NCBI RefSeq assembly: GCF_037076345.1
Contig: NZ_AP024702.1
Location: 4,898,001 to 4,962,000 of the forward strand
Reading direction: 5' to 3'
Origin: Haloferula helveola
Lineage (GTDB): Bacteria; Verrucomicrobiota; Verrucomicrobiia; Verrucomicrobiales; Akkermansiaceae
Length of the DNA: 64,000 bases
The position numbers and the translations under genes are program-made. This document shows, one piece after another, positions 61,105 to 64,000 of this stretch. Position 1 is the first letter of the stretch. Each line of letters starts with the position of its first letter. The notes beneath the pieces are model-generated. The model saw nothing but the letters and a program-made list of their open reading frames with translations. It was not told the origin of the DNA and did no database searches.

Positions 61105-62265
61105 TTACTCGGCCGAGAACTTGTGAACCATCACGTGCTTGTAGGTCTCGCCTGGGCGAAGAACCGAACTCGGGAAGGTCGGTTGATTGGGAGCGTCCGG
61201 GAAGTTCTCGGTTTCGAGGCAGAGTCCGGTGCGGTGTCCGTATTTCACCCCGCCTTTGCCGACCACGGTGCCATCGAGGAAGTTTCCGCCATAGAACTGG
61301 ATCGCCGGCTGGTCGGTGAAGATCTCCATGACGCGACCGGACTTGGGATCCTTGAGGCGGGCGGCAAGGCGTACGCCGTCCTTTTCGGTGAGGACCCAGC
61401 AGTGGTCGTATCCACCACCCAGCTTCAGGGCCTCGAAGTCCGTCTCAACCCGGTCGCCGATCGCGGTCGCCTTGATGAAGTCCATCGGCGTTCCGCTCAC
61501 CGGAGCGAGCTCGCCGGTCGGAATCAGTCCCGCATCGGTGGTCAGATAACGGTCGGCATCGAGTGCGAGAAGGTGGTCGTTGATCGATGTGTTCGGCTCG
61601 CCACTGAGGTTCCAGTAGGTGTGGTGGACGATGTTGAGCACGGTCGGTGCGTCGGTGGTGGCTTCGGCCTCCCACTTCAGCTCGTTGTCTTCCGTAAGCG
61701 TGTAGGTGACCTTCGAGGTGAGCGTGCCGGGATAGCCTTCCTCGCCGTCCTTCGATACGTAGGTGAAGACCACCGCGTTATTCGCTTCATCGACTTCGCC
61801 TGACCACATCACGCGGTTGAAGCCGTCCTCGCCTCCGTGAAGGTGGCAGGGGATGCCGCCGGGTTCATTGTTGGTGGCGAGCGTGTATTCCTTGCCGTCG
61901 AGCGTGAACTTGCCATCGGCGATGCGGTTGCCGAAACGGCCGACGGTGGCGCCGAAATACGGGTTGCCGTCGGACAGGTATCCGGCCGGATCATCGAAGC
62001 CGAGGGTGACGTCGGCGAGCTTGCCGTCCTTGTCCGGCACCTCCAGCGAGACGAGCGTCGCGCCGAGATCCGTGATCGTTGCCTTCAGTCCGTTGGCGTT
62101 GGTCAGCGTGTAGAGTTTGGCTTTCCCTCCATCGGGAAGTTCGCCGAACTCGCTAACAACGATGCCGGCGTTGACGGTCGGGGTGGACTCGGGCTTTTCG
62201 CAGCTAAGTTGGGTCATCGCTAGGGCAACGGATGTTGAGGAGAGAATGAGGCGTGTGGAGTTCAT
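61105..62265 (-). CDS. galM: Exported aldose 1-epimerase (mutarotase), probable lipoprotein
   Basis: The 386-residue protein is GalM-like: CHLHGGEDGFNRVMW, VLNIVHHTYWNLSG with a catalytic His, and the C-terminal block GLCLETENFPDAPNQPTFPSSVLRPGETYKH with the catalytic Glu. Unlike cytoplasmic GalM it begins with a hydrophobic signal (LILSSTSVALAMTQLSC) ending at Cys22, an imperfect lipobox, so it is exported and perhaps lipid-anchored. It should speed anomer exchange of arabinose or galactose released outside before uptake. It lies between araA and araD. The longer frame to 62880 overlaps araA and is rejected; CAACCC precedes the ATG. Confidence 0.92.
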   Translation of the reverse strand: MNSTRLILSSTSVALAMTQLSCEKPESTPTVNAGIVVSEFGELPDGGKAKLYTLTNANGLKATITDLGATLVSLEVPDKDGKLADVTLGFDDPAGYLSDGNPYFGATVGRFGNRIADGKFTLDGKEYTLATNNEPGGIPCHLHGGEDGFNRVMWSGEVDEANNAVVFTYVSKDGEEGYPGTLTSKVTYTLTEDNELKWEAEATTDAPTVLNIVHHTYWNLSGEPNTSINDHLLALDADRYLTTDAGLIPTGELAPVSGTPMDFIKATAIGDRVETDFEALKLGGGYDHCWVLTEKDGVRLAARLKDPKSGRVMEIFTDQPAIQFYGGNFLDGTVVGKGGVKYGHRTGLCLETENFPDAPNQPTFPSSVLRPGETYKHVMVHKFSAE

Positions 62266-62291
62266 GGGTTGTTGGGAAGGTTTGTTCGGGT

Positions 62292-63812
62292 TCAGCCGGT
62301 GATGCCCTGGCCAAGGTGGTAATAGAGATCGTTCTGCCGGAGCTCGTTCTTGTAGCCGCGCAGCTTGGTGTCTTCGTCGATCACACTCAGTTCGACCTTC
62401 GCCATTTCGGAGAAGTCCTCGAGGTGTTCGGACGTGAGCGCGTAGGAAAGGACGGTGTGGTGGGCGCCTCCGGCGTGGATCCAGGCCGCGGTGGCGGTCT
62501 TGAGGTCGGGCAGGGGTTTCCACAGCACCCGGGCAACCGGGAGCTTCGGCAGGTCGTGAAGCGGGGCAACGCAGTCGACCTCGTTGACGAGGAACCGGTG
62601 ACGGTTGCCGAGATCGATGATCGAGCCGTTGACGGCCTTGCCGGCTCCGCAGTCGAAGACCATGCGGCAGGGGTCCTCCTTGCCGCCGATACCCAGCGGG
62701 TGGACTTCGATCTTCGGAGTTTCGTTGGCGATCGACGGGCAGATCTCGAGCATGTGCGCGCCGAGGATCAGCGGGTTCTGCGGATCGAGGTGATAGGTGT
62801 AGTCCTCCATGAAGGAGGTCCCGCCCTCGAGGCCATGGGCCATGACTTTCATCACCCGGGTCAGGGCGGCGGTCTTCCAATCGCCTTCGCCGGCGAAGCC
62901 GTAGCCGTCTTCCATCAGCCGCTGGACCGCGAGGCCGGGCAGCTGCTTCATGCCATGGAGGTCTTCGAAGGTCGTGGTGAAGGCGGTCGCACCCAATTCT
63001 TCGAGGAGCGCGCGGAGACCGATCTCGATCGCCGCCGAGTCGCGTAGCGACTGGTGGCGCGCACCGCCCTTTTTCAGTTCGTCGGAGACGCGATACTTCT
63101 CCTCATACAGCGCGCAAAGGCTGTCGACCTCGGTATCGGTGACACTGTCGATCTTGGCGACGAGGTCGCCGATGCCCCACGTGTTGACTTCCCAGCCGAA
63201 CCGGATCTGGGCCGAGACCTTGTCGCCCTCGGTGACCGAAACGTAGCGCATGTTGTCGCCGATGCGGGCTACCTTGAGCGTCCGCGAGGCGTGCCAACCG
63301 CGTGCCGCACGCGACCAGGCGGCGAGCCGCTCGTGAACCTCCGGGTCTTCCCAGTGGCCGACCACCACCTTGCGCGGGTAGCGCAGGCGGGCGCCGATGT
63401 GACCGAACTCGCGGCCGCCGTGGGCGGTCTGGTTCAGGTTCATGAAATCCATGTCGATCTCACCCCACGGGATGTCCCGGTTGAACTGCGTGTGGAGGTC
63501 GGCGAGCGGCTTGCGCAGGATTTCCAAGCCCTCGATCCACATCTTCGCGGGCGAGAAGGTGTGCATCCATGCGATGATGCCGATGCAGTTTGCCGACGAG
63601 TTCGCGTCGATCGCGAGCTGCGTGATCTCCTCGGCCGATTTCAGGACCGGCTTGAAGACGATGCGGTGGGGCAGGGCACCCGACGTGTTGAGCGCGTCGA
63701 CTACGGCCGCCGAGTGGCGGTCCACCTGCTCGAGGGCTTCAGGGCCGTAGAGGTGCTGGGAGCCGGTGACGAACCAGATCTCGAGTTCGTCGAAGTTGTT
63801 GATGTCGGACAT
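62292..63812 (-). CDS. araA: L-arabinose isomerase
   Basis: The 506-residue enzyme is full length for AraA. It opens with [18 protein letters not shown], highly conserved in the family, and has [31 protein letters not shown] and the metal-site region [31 protein letters not shown]. It converts L-arabinose to L-ribulose in the cytoplasm. It starts eight bases after araB with CAACCC before the ATG. Confidence 0.97.
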   Translation of the reverse strand: MSDINNFDELEIWFVTGSQHLYGPEALEQVDRHSAAVVDALNTSGALPHRIVFKPVLKSAEEITQLAIDANSSANCIGIIAWMHTFSPAKMWIEGLEILRKPLADLHTQFNRDIPWGEIDMDFMNLNQTAHGGREFGHIGARLRYPRKVVVGHWEDPEVHERLAAWSRAARGWHASRTLKVARIGDNMRYVSVTEGDKVSAQIRFGWEVNTWGIGDLVAKIDSVTDTEVDSLCALYEEKYRVSDELKKGGARHQSLRDSAAIEIGLRALLEELGATAFTTTFEDLHGMKQLPGLAVQRLMEDGYGFAGEGDWKTAALTRVMKVMAHGLEGGTSFMEDYTYHLDPQNPLILGAHMLEICPSIANETPKIEVHPLGIGGKEDPCRMVFDCGAGKAVNGSIIDLGNRHRFLVNEVDCVAPLHDLPKLPVARVLWKPLPDLKTATAAWIHAGGAHHTVLSYALTSEHLEDFSEMAKVELSVIDEDTKLRGYKNELRQNDLYYHLGQGITG

Positions 63813-63820
63813 GGGTTGGG

Positions 63821-64000
63821 TCAGTTGGACTGTTGGGCCTTGATGGCGAGGAGGGTTTTCATCACGCGGCCGAGGTCCGCTGAGGTTTCGACACCACCGA
63901 AGCTGTCGTGCAACTGGCGGTAGAGTTGGTAGAGCGAGTCGTAGATTTCCTGATTTCCGGCGATCGGGTGGTAAGAGGTTTCCTTGAGTCCGGTCATCGC
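63821..64000 (-). CDS. araB: Ribulokinase, C-terminal 59 residues (5' part outside window)
   Basis: The minus-strand frame runs open from the right edge to a TGA at 63821-63823. It encodes [27 protein letters not shown] and [14 protein letters not shown], which matches the C-terminus of AraB (the YxxLYxxYxxLHDxFG pattern). Its place eight bases before araA agrees. The enzyme phosphorylates L-ribulose. The start and catalytic domains lie beyond the window. Confidence 0.88.
   Translation of the reverse strand, partial: AMTGLKETSYHPIAGNQEIYDSLYQLYRQLHDSFGGVETSADLGRVMKTLLAIKAQQSN

Noticed and set aside
1-64000. CRISPR arrays, rRNA, prophage, integrase or replication origin
   Set aside because: No regularly spaced direct repeats, rRNA signatures, phage genes, dnaA-box clusters or integrases were seen; the only mobile-element gene is the RAYT transposase.

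Overview
The window is about 62-64% GC and very densely coded. It looks like the chromosome of a polysaccharide-degrading Verrucomicrobiota bacterium, probably marine and close to Luteolibacter/Haloferula (inferred from protein style, not from a marker gene). The supporting signs are many exported sulfatases and glycoside hydrolases, a PEP-CTERM protein, giant secreted proteins built from LamG/FN3/ricin modules, solitary prepilin-like proteins, and an ECF sigma factor paired with a Ser/Thr kinase.

Layout. 1-2.3 kb: the 3' end of an unknown gene, a beta-CASP ribonuclease-like protein and tRNA-Val(CAC). 2.8-5.4 kb: a GPH-type sugar symporter convergent with a XylR-like AraC regulator. 5.6-17.1 kb: a seven-gene same-strand operon with four sulfatases, a small carbohydrate-binding protein, a clan GH-A hydrolase and a cytoplasmic GH1 beta-glycosidase. 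17.1-24.0 kb, minus strand: a REP-associated transposase with flanking REP hairpins, a PEP-CTERM protein, a large multidomain sulfatase with an altered active-site motif, and a secreted protein made of two copies of a roughly 210-residue module also found in two of the sulfatases. 24.3-27.5 kb: a prepilin-like protein and a GH94 phosphorylase. 27.5-35 kb: a SASA-type esterase, threonine ammonia-lyase, KDPG aldolase, a SpoIIE/PP2C-type phosphatase receptor, pgk and tpiA. 35.5-49.6 kb: an ECF sigma/kinase pair flanked by a 1327-residue beta-helix-like protein, a 1299-residue GH-A/ricin/LamG protein and a GH2-ricin enzyme. 49.7-56.3 kb: GH51, GH27, a second prepilin-like protein and GH43. 56.4-64 kb, minus strand: an arabinose operon, araB-araA-galM-araD-Na+ symporter-double GH43.

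Taken together, the genes suggest attack on a sulfated, arabinose- and galactose-containing glycan: sulfatases expose the chains; GH51, GH43 and GH27 release arabinose and galactose; an exported mutarotase and the sodium symporter handle the sugar; AraA/AraB/AraD feed it to the pentose phosphate pathway. This substrate is inferred.

Two non-coding patterns stand out. First, a bipartite promoter-like element (TGTCGGGTT, then a GTNYTY box 15 bases further on) lies upstream of four plus-strand genes around and beyond the ECF sigma/kinase pair, and I saw the TGTCGGGTT half nowhere else in the window. Second, at least ten genes start with AACCC directly before ATG and show no clear Shine-Dalgarno sequence. 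Two families of palindromic repeats sit at gene ends, one abutting or overlapping stop codons. All calls come from reading the sequence; no database search was run.
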